Assembly: GCA_039807745.1 (NCBI GenBank)
Contig: JBDHRV010000026.1
Coordinates: forward strand, 1 to 29,786
Direction: 5' to 3'
Origin: JAEUMW01 sp039807745
Lineage (GTDB): Bacteria > Pseudomonadota > Gammaproteobacteria > Burkholderiales > JAEUMW01
Length of the DNA: 29,786 nt
The notes beneath the pieces were generated by a model. The model was given only the letters and a program-made list of their open reading frames with translations. It ran no database searches and was not told where the DNA came from. The stretch's first letter is position 1. Every line of letters begins with the position of its first letter. This document shows, piece after piece, positions 14,855-23,180 of this stretch. The translations under genes were made by a program, and so were the position numbers.

Positions 14855-15955
14855 ATGCGTAAGGCGCATAAAATGTCCTGGGTTCGCTTCTTTCCACTGC
14901 TTTTCATCGCCCTCCTCTTCGTCCAAGGCGCCAGCGCTGCGACCTCCGACAGCAAGAAGCGCGTGCGCGCGACGATCAAGCCAGCCAGCTCGACCATCGT
15001 CGTGCGCAGCGCGTCCAAGTCCGTCAAGGGGGCGCCCGCCAAGGCCACGCGCGCTCCAGCCCGTGGCAAGGGTGATGCCGCGCTCGCTTCCGCCCGCAGC
15101 AACCGAAGCTCGGCGTCGCCGAAGGTTGCCAAATATGCCAAGGCTTCGCGGCGTAACCATCGCTTCGCGGCGCTGGAAGACTACGATCCGATCAACCTGA
15201 ACGTTAGCAGTGGAGCTGCCCTTGTCATCGACCTCGAAGAAGGGCACTCGGTCTACGAAAAGAATCCCGGTTCGGTGATGCCGATTGCTTCGATCACGAA
15301 GCTCATGACCTCCATGGTGGTGCTCGATGCCGGACTTCCTCTGGAAGAGTCGATCGTCATCGCGGACGACGATCTGGACGCACTGAAGGGTACGCGGTCG
15401 CGGCTGCCGGTCGGCGCCGTGCTCACCCGCCGCGAGCTGCTGCGGCTGGCGCTGATGGCCTCGGAGAATAGCGCAGCCGCGGCGCTCGGCCGCTCCTACC
15501 CGGGAGGCACTCCGGCCTTCGTCGCGGCGATGAACCGCAAGGCGCGCGAGATCGGCACGCGTAACACGCACTACGTGGAACCCACGGGTCTCAGTAGCGC
15601 CAACGTATCGACGGCCCGCGACCTCGGTCAGATCGTGCGCACGAGCTATCGCTACGCCATTATCCGCGAGTATTCGACGACCGAGTCCTACGAGGTCGAG
15701 ATCGCAGAGGGGCGCGAACGCCTTTTCCACAACACGAACGGGCTCGTGCGTAGCGGCGACTGGAACATCGGCCTGCAGAAGACCGGGTACATCTCGGAAG
15801 CGGGCCGCTGCCTGGTGATGCAAGCAACCATCGCGGCGAAGCCCTACATCATCGTGCTGCTCGATGCCGTGGGGCGGTACACGCGGATCGCCGATGCCAA
15901 CCGTATCAAGCGCTGGATCGAAGTCCGCTACACACCGCGGCGCGGCATTACTTAG
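14855..15955 (+). CDS. pbpG: D-alanyl-D-alanine endopeptidase (PBP7/PbpG type)
   Basis: The 366-residue periplasmic serine peptidase cleaves D-Ala cross-links in peptidoglycan. An N-terminal signal (about 1-29, RKAHKMSWVRFFPLLFIALL) is followed by a long basic, serine/alanine-rich linker (30-105). The catalytic domain has the three penicillin-binding motifs: SITK at 146-149 (nucleophile Ser146), SEN at 203-205 and KTG at 309-311. The linker is longer than in E. coli PBP7 and may contact the wall. The ATG at 14855 gives a charged n-region; the ATG at 14873 (MSWVRFF), preceded by AAGG, is an alternative. Membership in the PBP7 rather than the DacA group rests on overall sequence and the absence of the C-terminal PBP5 domain. 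Confidence 0.9.
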   Translation: MRKAHKMSWVRFFPLLFIALLFVQGASAATSDSKKRVRATIKPASSTIVVRSASKSVKGAPAKATRAPARGKGDAALASARSNRSSASPKVAKYAKASRRNHRFAALEDYDPINLNVSSGAALVIDLEEGHSVYEKNPGSVMPIASITKLMTSMVVLDAGLPLEESIVIADDDLDALKGTRSRLPVGAVLTRRELLRLALMASENSAAAALGRSYPGGTPAFVAAMNRKAREIGTRNTHYVEPTGLSSANVSTARDLGQIVRTSYRYAIIREYSTTESYEVEIAEGRERLFHNTNGLVRSGDWNIGLQKTGYISEAGRCLVMQATIAAKPYIIVLLDAVGRYTRIADANRIKRWIEVRYTPRRGIT

Positions 15956-16019
15956 CCGACCCTCCCTGCGCAGCGTCGAGCGGACGACAATCCGGTTCTG
16001 GGACGCTTCCTCGGCAGCA

Positions 16020-16340
16020 TCAGCGGCTGCCTGATCGAAAACCGATCGCCTGCGAGATCTCGTCCCCACGCCCGGTTCAGACGGTCCGAGGGCGCCGACA
16101 CTGAAAGCCCTGCCACCAGCCGTCCCTCGACGTCGTGGATGCCGGCGCCGATGCACGAAACCCCTCTTTCTGCCTCCTCGTTGTCGAACGCAAACCCGTC
16201 GCGCCGGATGCCCTCCAACTCGCGCGTGAGGCTGGAGATATCGGCAAGCGTGTTCGGTGTGTGGCGCGCCAGTCCGGTGCGCGCATCATGCGCTCGATCA
16301 CCTGAATCGAAGCCTTGCCAGCCGCCTCGGGATTGGTCCA
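16020..16340 (-). pseudogene. IclR-family transcriptional regulator, internally deleted remnant
   Basis: Reading leftward, 16337-16280 encodes TNPEAAGKASIQVIERMMR, the usual first residues of betaproteobacterial IclR proteins. After about 16280 the reading frame changes and jumps to the late effector domain: TGLARHTPNTLADISSLTRE, then a stretch ending FDNEEAERGV, then CIGAGIHDVEGRLVAGLSVS. The whole helix-turn-helix and about half of the effector domain (roughly 150 codons) are missing. Near the end a second frame change restores DEISQAIGFRSGSR and a stop at 16020-16022. No start codon remains. The product cannot bind DNA. It lies divergent from the dehydrogenase gene at 16474, which it may once have controlled. 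Confidence 0.82.
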
Positions 16341-16473
16341 CGTGAAAGGACGGCGACGTGAGTGCAGTTGGCTGGCGGGGCGGTAGGCTGCGGCTTATAC
16401 TCGATGGCCGCCTCGCCCCGGTGGCCGGCCCCGCATCGCCTCATCGCACCGCGACGGAAAGACAGGAGACAAC

Positions 16474-17421
16474 ATGCATAAAGTCGTGTTTCTGGATCGT
16501 TCGACCCTGCGCGCCAACGTGCGCCGCCCAGCTTTCGAGAATGTCTGGGAGGAGTATGAAACGACCGCACCCGACGAGGTCGTCGCGCGTCTGCAGGGTG
16601 CCACTGTCGCCATCACCAACAAGGTGCCGCTGCGTGCCGAGACGCTCGGAAGGCTGCCCGAGCTGAAAATGATCGCAGTGGCCGCCACGGGCTACGACGT
16701 CGTGGACGTTGCTCACTGCAAGGCGCATGGGATCGCCGTCGCCAATATCCGCAGCTATGCGGTGCATACCGTGCCCGAGCACGTGTTCGCCATGGTCCTC
16801 GCATTACGGCGCAATCTTCTTGCGTATCGTGAGGCGGTGGAGCGCGGACGGTGGCAGGAGGTGGGTCAGTTCTGCTTCTTCGACTATCCGATCGGAGATC
16901 TATTCGGCGCCACCATCGGCATCGTCGGTGAGGGTGCCATCGGCCAGGGCACCGCGAAGATTGCGCGCGGCTTCGGCATGAACGTGCTGTTCGCAGACCA
17001 CGCGCCGCCCAAGGCGCCGGGGGTCGAATACTCGCCGATGCAGCGGGTGCTCGAGGAGAGCGACATCATCAGCCTGCACTGTCCGATGACCCCCGAGACC
17101 CGGGGCATGATCGGCGAGAAGGAACTCAGGGCAATGAAACGCAGTGCCTTGCTGATCAACACCGCTCGCGGGGGACTTGTGCAGGAGGAGGCCCTGCTGC
17201 GCGCATTGCGGGAAGGCTGGATCGCGGGCGCCGGCTTCGACGTCCTGGTCAACGAGCCGCCGAAAGAGGGCAATGCGCTGCTCGATCTACGGCTGCCGAA
17301 CTTCATTCTAACCCCTCACGTGGCGTGGGCGTCCGACGGCGCCATGCAGTTTCTCGCCGACCAGTTGATCGACAATATTGACCTCTGGGCAAAGGGCACC
17401 CCCCAGCACCTCGTGACATAG
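16474..17421 (+). CDS. D-2-hydroxyacid dehydrogenase, glycerate/hydroxypyruvate type
   Basis: The 315-residue NAD(P)-dependent enzyme interconverts a 2-oxoacid and a D-2-hydroxyacid. The nucleotide-binding motif GEGAIG lies at 152-157 within the Rossmann domain (about 100-285). The catalytic set is complete: Arg232 (NTARGGLV), Glu261 (VLVNEPP) and His282 (LTPHVAWAS). The FDYPIGDLFGATIGIVG region resembles hydroxypyruvate reductase/glycerate dehydrogenase (HprA-like), which I take as the likely activity, though substrate cannot be fixed from sequence. The ATG has a good ribosome site (CAGGAGA). The IclR remnant upstream on the other strand suggests its original regulator is lost. Confidence 0.9.
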   Translation: MHKVVFLDRSTLRANVRRPAFENVWEEYETTAPDEVVARLQGATVAITNKVPLRAETLGRLPELKMIAVAATGYDVVDVAHCKAHGIAVANIRSYAVHTVPEHVFAMVLALRRNLLAYREAVERGRWQEVGQFCFFDYPIGDLFGATIGIVGEGAIGQGTAKIARGFGMNVLFADHAPPKAPGVEYSPMQRVLEESDIISLHCPMTPETRGMIGEKELRAMKRSALLINTARGGLVQEEALLRALREGWIAGAGFDVLVNEPPKEGNALLDLRLPNFILTPHVAWASDGAMQFLADQLIDNIDLWAKGTPQHLVT

Positions 17422-17433
17422 CGCAGGTTCGCA

Positions 17434-17452
17434 ACGAGAGAGCGGCTCTCGT
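17434..17452 (+). terminator. Hairpin after the dehydrogenase gene
   Basis: ACGAGAG (17434-17440) and CTCTCGT (17446-17452) form a perfect 7-bp stem with a 5-nt loop, 13 bp after the stop. There is no T-tract, so it may act as an mRNA end stabiliser or a weak terminator. Confidence 0.4.
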
Positions 17453-17463
17453 CTCGCGCAGGC

Positions 17464-17492
17464 TTGGGTTTTCCGCCGAGAAGCCGTAAGAT
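17464..17492 (+). promoter_or_regulatory. Candidate sigma-70 promoter of the lysine-rich small protein
   Basis: TTGGGT (17464-17469) and TAAGAT (17487-17492) are separated by 17 bp. The start would be near 17499, about 29 nt before the TTG start codon. Confidence 0.45.
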
Positions 17493-17527
17493 CGTTTCAT
17501 CCCAACGCATGCGATAGGACGCGAAAC

Positions 17528-17683
17528 TTGGCACAACCCAACTACCAGTACGAGAAACGGCAAAAGGATCTCGCAAAGAAAAAGAAGAAAGAAGAGAAGT
17601 TGAAGAAGAAGCTCGAGAAGAAAGAGCTCAAGACCGGGGAAGCGCCCAGCGCGGTGCCCGGGGAGGGCGATTCCACCCCTTGA
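17528..17683 (+). CDS. Small lysine-rich protein of unknown function (51 aa)
   Basis: Translation from TTG 17528 gives AQPNYQYEKRQKDLAKKKKK after the initiator, followed by a run dominated by Lys and Glu (to about residue 37) and a short acidic/proline tail ending GEGDSTP. The N-terminus AQPNYQYEKRQK is one I recognise from short conserved hypothetical proteins of betaproteobacteria. It is probably a single charged helix; nucleic-acid or ribosome association would fit its charge but is a guess. AGGA is placed 8 nt before the TTG, and a promoter-like pair lies just upstream. The AAG/GAG-rich codon use differs sharply from the GC-rich surroundings and argues for protein-level selection. Confidence 0.72.
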   Translation: MAQPNYQYEKRQKDLAKKKKKEEKLKKKLEKKELKTGEAPSAVPGEGDSTP

Positions 17684-17983
17684 GCGGTAGGGCCGGTTGC
17701 GCGGCCCGCAGCGCCGCGCGAAGCCGGCAGCAGCGGCGCCACGATTAACCAGCAGGTCCCTGCGGCGGCGGGGGTTCGCGGGTGGCGCGCTTCGCGGTTG
17801 GTCTTCAAAGTTCGCAGTGGTAGACTGCTTTTCGGGGTGGTGAGGGCGTCGCGTCTGCGAGCCACCACCCGACAGGAATTCCAACACGCCTTTCGCCCGG
17901 CCTGCCCGACCGGGTGCGCGAGTCAATCAAGCTGAGCCGTCGGCCCCGCCTTGCCGGCGACTCGTATCGGACGGAGGCGGAGC
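17684..17983. other. Intergenic region with promoter of the antiporter operon
   Basis: 300 bp without a supported gene. A sigma-70-like promoter near 17798-17826 would give a leader of about 150 nt before the antiporter start. Leftward open frames here are shadows. Confidence 0.5.
17798..17826 (+). promoter_or_regulatory. Candidate sigma-70 promoter of the antiporter/ligase operon
   Basis: TTGGTC (17798-17803) and TAGACT (17821-17826) with 17-bp spacing, upstream of the Kef-type antiporter gene. Confidence 0.4.
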
Positions 17984-19216
17984 ATGGCATTGCGAGACTT
18001 TCTGCCCGCTCTCGAGCCTGTCGCGAGTCCGCTCGTCCTGTTCGGGCTGATTCTGCTGGCGGGCCTCGTAGGCGGCGAGTTTTCCCGGCGCGCGCTGGCG
18101 CTGCCCCGCATCACGGGATATGTGGCGATCGGCCTCGCGCTGGGGCCGTTCGGGCTCAACTGGCTGGACCATGGCAGCATCGAATCCGCCGGCGCCATCG
18201 TCGACTTCGCCGTCGGCCTGGTGCTGTTCGAGCTCGGACAGCGCCTCGATCTGCGCTGGTTGCGGCGCGACCCGTGGCTCGCCGTGACCGGTGTCGCAGA
18301 AGCCGGCCTCTCGTTCGTCTGCATGTACGGCGTGTTGATCTGGTTCGGCATCGAGCCACTGTTCGCGGCGTTCGCTGCGGCGATCGGCATGGCGACCTCG
18401 CCGGCGGTGGTGCTGCTGGTGGCGAAGGAAATGAAAGCGGAGGGGCAGGTGACGGAGCGCGCGCTTTGCCTTACGGCGTTGAACGGGGTGATTGCGTTCA
18501 CGACCGTGACGCTCCTCACGGCGCTCGTTCACATCGAGTACCAGGCGGGCAGGCTCGTGGCCCTCTTGCAACCGACCTACGTGCTCCTGGGGTCGCTTCT
18601 GCTCGGCCTGCTCGCAGCACACCTCGCGATCATCGGTGCGCGCATGCTGGGCAAGCGCGAGGAGCGGCAGTTCGCGATGCACGTGGCCATGCTCGTGCTC
18701 GCCGTCGGGCTGTGCGAGGTGCTCAAGCTCTCGGTGCTGGTGGCGCTGCTCACCTTCGGCATCCTGGCACGCAATCTCGACCGCAACCGCTGGCTGATGT
18801 CGATCAACACCGGGTTCGCCGGGCAGATCTTCTACGTGGTCCTGTTCGTCTTGCTCGGCGCGGCCCTGCGCCCGGACCAGCTCGGCACCGGTGGCCTGGT
18901 CGCGATCGTGTTCGTGCTGGCGCGCTTCGTCGGCAAGTCGGCCGGCGTGATGCTCTTCGCACCGTTGTCGCGGCTGCGTCCGGGCTCGGCGGGCCTCCTG
19001 AGCCTCGCGCTGGTGCCCATGTCCGGGCTTGCACTGATGCTCGCCCAGGGGCCGGGCAACCTGTATCCCGAATTCGGGGCGAAACTCTCCGCGGTGGTCC
19101 TGGCGGCGGCCGTGATCCTGGAACTCATCGGCCCGCTGGCAGCGCAGTTCGCGCTGCGCCGTGCCGGCGAAACCGAACATCTGCCCGAGGCACGTTATGG
19201 CAGCCCTGCCGTTTAA
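17984..19216 (+). CDS. CPA2-family (Kef-type) cation/proton antiporter
   Basis: The 410-residue membrane protein has about 12 helices and the sodium/hydrogen exchanger fold of the CPA2 family. Recognisable parts are the N-terminal LVLFGLILLAGLVGGEFSRRALALPRITGYVAIGLALGP, the helix with IVDFAVGLVLFELGQRLDL, and the core AAAIGMATSPAVVLLVAKEM, which includes the ion-binding region. It ends after the membrane domain, so the C-terminal nucleotide-binding (TrkA-N/RCK) domain of KefB/KefC is absent. The ATG at 17984 is preceded by GGAGGCGGAG. An ATG 11 codons upstream gives a less likely basic N-terminus. Its 3' end overlaps the next gene by 20 bp. It should exchange K+ or Na+ for H+; the ion is not predictable. 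Confidence 0.9.
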   Translation: MALRDFLPALEPVASPLVLFGLILLAGLVGGEFSRRALALPRITGYVAIGLALGPFGLNWLDHGSIESAGAIVDFAVGLVLFELGQRLDLRWLRRDPWLAVTGVAEAGLSFVCMYGVLIWFGIEPLFAAFAAAIGMATSPAVVLLVAKEMKAEGQVTERALCLTALNGVIAFTTVTLLTALVHIEYQAGRLVALLQPTYVLLGSLLLGLLAAHLAIIGARMLGKREERQFAMHVAMLVLAVGLCEVLKLSVLVALLTFGILARNLDRNRWLMSINTGFAGQIFYVVLFVLLGAALRPDQLGTGGLVAIVFVLARFVGKSAGVMLFAPLSRLRPGSAGLLSLALVPMSGLALMLAQGPGNLYPEFGAKLSAVVLAAAVILELIGPLAAQFALRRAGETEHLPEARYGSPAV

Positions 19217-20342
19217 GCACTCCGAGCCGCTCACCCTCGGCGTCGAGCTCGAGCTGCAGATCCTGAACAGCCGCGATTTCAATCTCACCCGCGGCGCGCC
19301 CGATCTGTTGGCGCTGATCGGAAAGACGCCCCACCGCGGCGAGATCAAACCCGAGATCACGGAGAGCATGGTCGAGATCAGTACCGGCATCCACCGCTCT
19401 CACACCACGCTGCTGGAAGAGCTGATGTCGATCCGCGACGTGGTGCGGCAAGCGGCGGAGCGTCTCAACCTCTGCATTGCCGGTGGCGGCGCCCACCCCT
19501 TCCAGCAGTGGAGCGACCAGCGCATCTTCGCACAGCCGCGCTATCAGCACCTGCACGAGCTCTACGGCTACCTCGCGAAGCAGTTCACCGTGTTCGGCCA
19601 GCACATACACATCGGTTGCCCCGATGGCGACGCCGCGATGTATCTGGTACACGGCATGTCGCGCTACATCCCGCACTTCATCGCGCTCGCCGCCTCTTCG
19701 CCCTTCTACCAGGGGGCGGATACCCTTTTCGCCTCGTCGCGCCTCAACGTCGTGAACGCGTTTCCCTTGAGCGGCTACATGCCCCTGGTCGAGACCTGGG
19801 CCGATTTCAACGCTTACTTCGAGGACATGCAGGGGTTCGGGATCGTCGAGAGCATGAAGGATTTCTACTGGGACATCCGCCCCAAGCCCGAGTACGGCAC
19901 CATCGAGATCCGCGTCTGCGACACGCCGCTCACCGTGGAACGCGCCGCCCTGCTCGCGGCATACGCGCAGACGCTCGCGAGCCACCTCATGCGCGAGCGC
20001 CCGGTGAAGCCGTCGGTGGATCTGTATCGGGTGTATGGCTACAACCGCTTCCTCGCCTGCCGCTTCGGACTGGAAGCCGGCGTCATCGACGCTGCGGACC
20101 GGTCGCAGCGACCGCTCAAGGCCGACATCGTCGACACGCTGCGCGCGATCATACGGGACGCTTCCGACCTGGGCACGACGCGGGCGCTCGGCCAGTTACG
20201 GGAGATCGCGCTGGAAGGGGGCAACGACAGCACCTGGCTCAGACGGGTGTTCACGGTGAGCGGTTCGCTCGCCGATGTCGTGCACGCGCAAAGCGACGCG
20301 TGGATGAAGCCCGCACCGGTGTCGGTGCCGCTCACCGTCTGA
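19197..20342 (+). CDS. Glutamate-cysteine-ligase-like carboxylate-amine ligase (YbdK/GCS2 family)
   Basis: The 381-residue enzyme belongs to the GCS2 family, ATP-dependent ligases that join a carboxylate to an amine. E. coli YbdK has weak gamma-glutamyl-cysteine ligase activity. Family marks are PLTLGVELELQILNSRDFNL at residues 11-30, EIKPEITESMVEISTGIH, the metal/ATP-site segment TVFGQHIHIGCPDGDAAM, and FYWDIRPKPEYGTIEIRVCDTP. Length is normal. The ATG at 19197 lies inside the antiporter gene (20-bp overlap, different frame), so translation is probably coupled. The physiological substrate is unknown for most members. It converges on malQ with only 21 bp between stops and no obvious terminator. 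Confidence 0.9.
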   Translation: MAALPFKHSEPLTLGVELELQILNSRDFNLTRGAPDLLALIGKTPHRGEIKPEITESMVEISTGIHRSHTTLLEELMSIRDVVRQAAERLNLCIAGGGAHPFQQWSDQRIFAQPRYQHLHELYGYLAKQFTVFGQHIHIGCPDGDAAMYLVHGMSRYIPHFIALAASSPFYQGADTLFASSRLNVVNAFPLSGYMPLVETWADFNAYFEDMQGFGIVESMKDFYWDIRPKPEYGTIEIRVCDTPLTVERAALLAAYAQTLASHLMRERPVKPSVDLYRVYGYNRFLACRFGLEAGVIDAADRSQRPLKADIVDTLRAIIRDASDLGTTRALGQLREIALEGGNDSTWLRRVFTVSGSLADVVHAQSDAWMKPAPVSVPLTV

Positions 20343-20363
20343 AGCAGCCTCGCCGGACCGAGA

Positions 20364-22556
20364 TCACCGCGAGCGGTATGCCGCGCCCAGGGTGGCGCCG
20401 ATCGACTCGTACGGCTCGCTGCCCGGCATGTCCTCGATGTTGGTCGGCAGCCGCCGCCGCCAGTTCGGGTATTCCTCGGAGGTGCCGGGAATATTGACCG
20501 GCGTATCCACACCCTGCAGGTCCTCCACCTGCACCACCAGCACCTTGCAGGGCGTGCGGGCGAGAAACGCATGCACTGCCGGCACGAGCCCGTCTGGCAT
20601 GGCCGCGGCCGACGACGGATCCGCCCCGGCGGGCGCGAGTCCTTCCCGCGCGAGTGCTCCCAGCAGGCGGTTGCGATCCTGGCCACGATTCCAGAGCTCG
20701 CCGTCCAGCTGCCCGGGGTGGGCGAAGAGACCCAGCTCGTGGCGCAAGGTGAGATCGCGCGCGGTCCAGAAACCGGCGAGCGTCGGCAAATCGTGGGTCG
20801 TGGCCGCGACCAGCGCTTCGCGCTCATAGCGCTGCGGGGCCTTGAAGTCACCGCCATGCTCACGTTCGAAGATCAGCACCTTGTACGACAGAATGCGCTC
20901 GCGCGCCATGGCGTGCCGCACCTCGTCCGGCACCGTGCCGAGATCCTCACCGATCACGAGGCAGCGGTTGCGGTGGCTCTCCAGGGCGAGAATGCCCAGC
21001 AGATCCTCGAACGGATAGGCGATATACGCGCCGTCGGCGGCTTTGCACCCGCGCGGGATCCAGAACAGACGCCGCAACCCCATCACGTGGTCGAGCCGCA
21101 GGGCACCGGGCTGCGCCATGTTGATGCGCAGCAGCTGGATGAAGGGCTGGTACGCCGCTTCGGTCAGGCAATGCGGTATCAGCGGCGGCAGCCCCCAGTC
21201 CTGGCCGGTGGGTCCGAGCGGGTCGGGCGGGCAGCCGACCGATGCATGCAGTGCGTAGATGTCCTGCCCGCTCCAGACTTCCGCGCCGTCCGGTGCGACC
21301 GAGACGGCGAGGTCGGCGTAGAGTCCCACCCCCATTCCGGCGTCGGCCGCCTTGCAGGCCGCGGCTTCGAGCTGCAGCGCAGCATTCCACTGCAGGTATT
21401 CGTAGAACTCGGTGCGTTCGAGGTGATCGACCTGGAAGCGCGCCACTGCCGGCAGTCCGGGTTTGCGATAGGCTTCCGGCCACTGCGGCCAGCCGTTGAT
21501 GGTGGAGTCGACGCCGCGAAAATGCTCCTGCAGCGCCTCGTATAGCGCGTGCAGCCGCAGCGCTCGGCCGCCGGCTTTCTGGAACGCCCGGAAGGCGCGG
21601 CCGCGCTGGCTGCCGGGCGCCAGATGACGGATCTGGAAGCTCTCGTAGAGCAGTTCCAGCACTTCGCGCTTGGCGGCCGCGACGCCGGCATAGTCGACGA
21701 AGCCCAGCGACCGCAGCGCCGCGAGCCGCCGCTGGAACGCCGGGCTCGCGACGCGGCGCTGCGCTTCCTCGCACTCCGCCAGATCGGGGATCACCTCGGG
21801 ATCGAGGTACTGGACGTTGAGGTAGCGGCGGCTGGACGGGCTGTAGGGGCTCGCGTGATTGGGGTTGTCAGGAAAGAGCGCGTGCAGTGGATTGACGCCG
21901 ACGATGCCGGCGCCGTGGCAAGCGAACTCCTCCACCAGCGTGCCGAGATCGGTGAAGTCGCCGATCCCCCAGTTGCGGCGCGAGCGCACGGCATAGAGCT
22001 GCGTCGTCGGGCCCCACACGCGCCGGTCACCCTCGAGTGCGGGCGGGAAGTAGCAGGATGGCGGCGCCACGATCAGAACCGCTTCGCCGATCGACTCGGC
22101 GCCGGCGAGAACCACCACGCGATGGTAGCCGTGAGGGACGGTCGGCATGGTGGCGGCGCGGATCTCGTAGACCCCGCTTTCGTCGTCCACGCGCTCGAGC
22201 AGTGGCAGGTCGCGCGCGAACGCCTGGCCCTCGTGTACGGCGTTGTCTTCGGTCACGATGCGCCAAGCGAGAACGCTGTCGAACAGCCGTGCCGGCAGCC
22301 GGAGAAACAATTGCAGCGGCTGCCCCCGATCCCGTAACACCACCGCAGGCGGCAGCACGCGCTGCCATTGCCGCACCGTCCAGGCGCGCAGCGATTCGCG
22401 AATGGCGGCGTCGCCCTCGGCGGATACACCCATCGCGCCGAGGAGTGCGCGGCGGGTTGCATCCGACGCGTGATGCTCGCGCCCCTCGACGTCGAAGTAG
22501 GCGGGCAGGATGCCGTAGCAGGCGGCAAGGTGGGTGAGCGCTTCAGATTCGGTCAT
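20364..22556 (-). CDS. malQ: 4-alpha-glucanotransferase (amylomaltase)
   Basis: The 730-residue GH77 enzyme transfers alpha-1,4-glucan segments in maltodextrin and glycogen metabolism. The predicted catalytic residues are in place: nucleophile Asp489 in LRLDHVMGLRRLFWIP, acid/base Glu537 in VIGEDLGTVPDEV, and transition-state Asp589 in TTHDLPTLAGFW. It also has the conserved RRNWGIGDFTDL and HASPYSPSSRRYLN. The N-terminal extension of about 140 residues is of the long bacterial MalQ type. The ATG at 22556 lies inside the end of mrpG (14-nt overlap) and lacks a purine-rich ribosome site, so it probably depends on translation of mrpG. An in-frame ATG at 22661 exists but would give a non-homologous leader. 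Confidence 0.94.
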   Translation of the reverse strand: MTESEALTHLAACYGILPAYFDVEGREHHASDATRRALLGAMGVSAEGDAAIRESLRAWTVRQWQRVLPPAVVLRDRGQPLQLFLRLPARLFDSVLAWRIVTEDNAVHEGQAFARDLPLLERVDDESGVYEIRAATMPTVPHGYHRVVVLAGAESIGEAVLIVAPPSCYFPPALEGDRRVWGPTTQLYAVRSRRNWGIGDFTDLGTLVEEFACHGAGIVGVNPLHALFPDNPNHASPYSPSSRRYLNVQYLDPEVIPDLAECEEAQRRVASPAFQRRLAALRSLGFVDYAGVAAAKREVLELLYESFQIRHLAPGSQRGRAFRAFQKAGGRALRLHALYEALQEHFRGVDSTINGWPQWPEAYRKPGLPAVARFQVDHLERTEFYEYLQWNAALQLEAAACKAADAGMGVGLYADLAVSVAPDGAEVWSGQDIYALHASVGCPPDPLGPTGQDWGLPPLIPHCLTEAAYQPFIQLLRINMAQPGALRLDHVMGLRRLFWIPRGCKAADGAYIAYPFEDLLGILALESHRNRCLVIGEDLGTVPDEVRHAMARERILSYKVLIFEREHGGDFKAPQRYEREALVAATTHDLPTLAGFWTARDLTLRHELGLFAHPGQLDGELWNRGQDRNRLLGALAREGLAPAGADPSSAAAMPDGLVPAVHAFLARTPCKVLVVQVEDLQGVDTPVNIPGTSEEYPNWRRRLPTNIEDMPGSEPYESIGATLGAAYRSR

Positions 22557-22899
22557 GGAAGGATGAGTTGTCTTGTGAGGATAGCGGGGTACCGGGCGTG
22601 GGCGGCGGTGTCGCCGATGCCAGCTTGAGCTTGAATGCAGCCTTGCACAGCAGGTGAGCACTGACCGGTGTGGTAACGAACACGAATAGGGTAATGAGCA
22701 ACTCCTTCAGGCCGAACTCGCCGCGCGCATTGAAGAAGATGAGCGACGCGATGAGAATCGCGCCGACGCCGAGCGTGGAAGCCTTCGACGGCCCGTGCAG
22801 CCGGGTGAAGAAATCCGGAAAGCGCACCAGGCCGATGCTGCCGATCAGGGTGAACGCGCCGCCGACCAGCAGGAAACAGGAGACCAGGAAATCGATCAC
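22543..22899 (-). CDS. mrpG: Mrp Na+/H+ antiporter subunit G
   Basis: The 118-residue subunit has three membrane helices. The family pattern is GGAFTLIGSIGLVRFPDFFTRLHGPSKASTLGVGAILIAS, followed by KELLITLFVFVTTPVSAHLLCKAAF. It is the last subunit of the multicomponent antiporter. Translation starts at GTG 22899, 11 bp after the mrpF stop. The C-terminal tail after about residue 95 (proline- and serine-rich, ending SSFHDRI) is longer than in most MrpG proteins; its final codons overlap the malQ start. Confidence 0.92.
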   Translation of the reverse strand: MIDFLVSCFLLVGGAFTLIGSIGLVRFPDFFTRLHGPSKASTLGVGAILIASLIFFNARGEFGLKELLITLFVFVTTPVSAHLLCKAAFKLKLASATPPPTPGTPLSSQDNSSFHDRI

Positions 22900-22910
22900 G
22901 GTCTGCTCGC

Positions 22911-23180
22911 TCAGTCGATGATGTCGCCGCCCGCCAGATACTTCCCGAGCGCGACGGTGCTGACGAAGCCCATCAGCGCGATCAGCAGTGCGCCGGTATA
23001 GCCCATGTCCCGACCGAGCCCGATGCCCATCGCGAGCAGCAGCGTCATTGCATTGATGTAGAGCGTATCGAGGGCGAGGATGCGGTCGGGCGCGCTCGGC
23101 CCCCGCAGAATCCGCCACAGGGTGATGACGAGGGCGAGCGAGATCGCCCCGATGGCGAAGGTCACGGCGAAGCTCAGCAT
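22911..23180 (-). CDS. mrpF: Mrp Na+/H+ antiporter subunit F
   Basis: The 89-residue three-helix subunit starts MLSFAVTFAIGAISLALVIT and has the diagnostic RGPSAPDRILALDTLYIN (residues 26-43), which holds the conserved Asp involved in sodium transport. It ends YLAGGDIID. Its ATG overlaps the mrpE stop by 7 nt. The frame is open much further upstream, but that is a shadow of mrpE and mrpD. Confidence 0.93.
   Translation of the reverse strand: MLSFAVTFAIGAISLALVITLWRILRGPSAPDRILALDTLYINAMTLLLAMGIGLGRDMGYTGALLIALMGFVSTVALGKYLAGGDIID

Noticed and set aside
20571..21545. 324-codon plus-strand frame opposite malQ
   Set aside because: Antisense shadow; malQ catalytic motifs are continuous on the minus strand.
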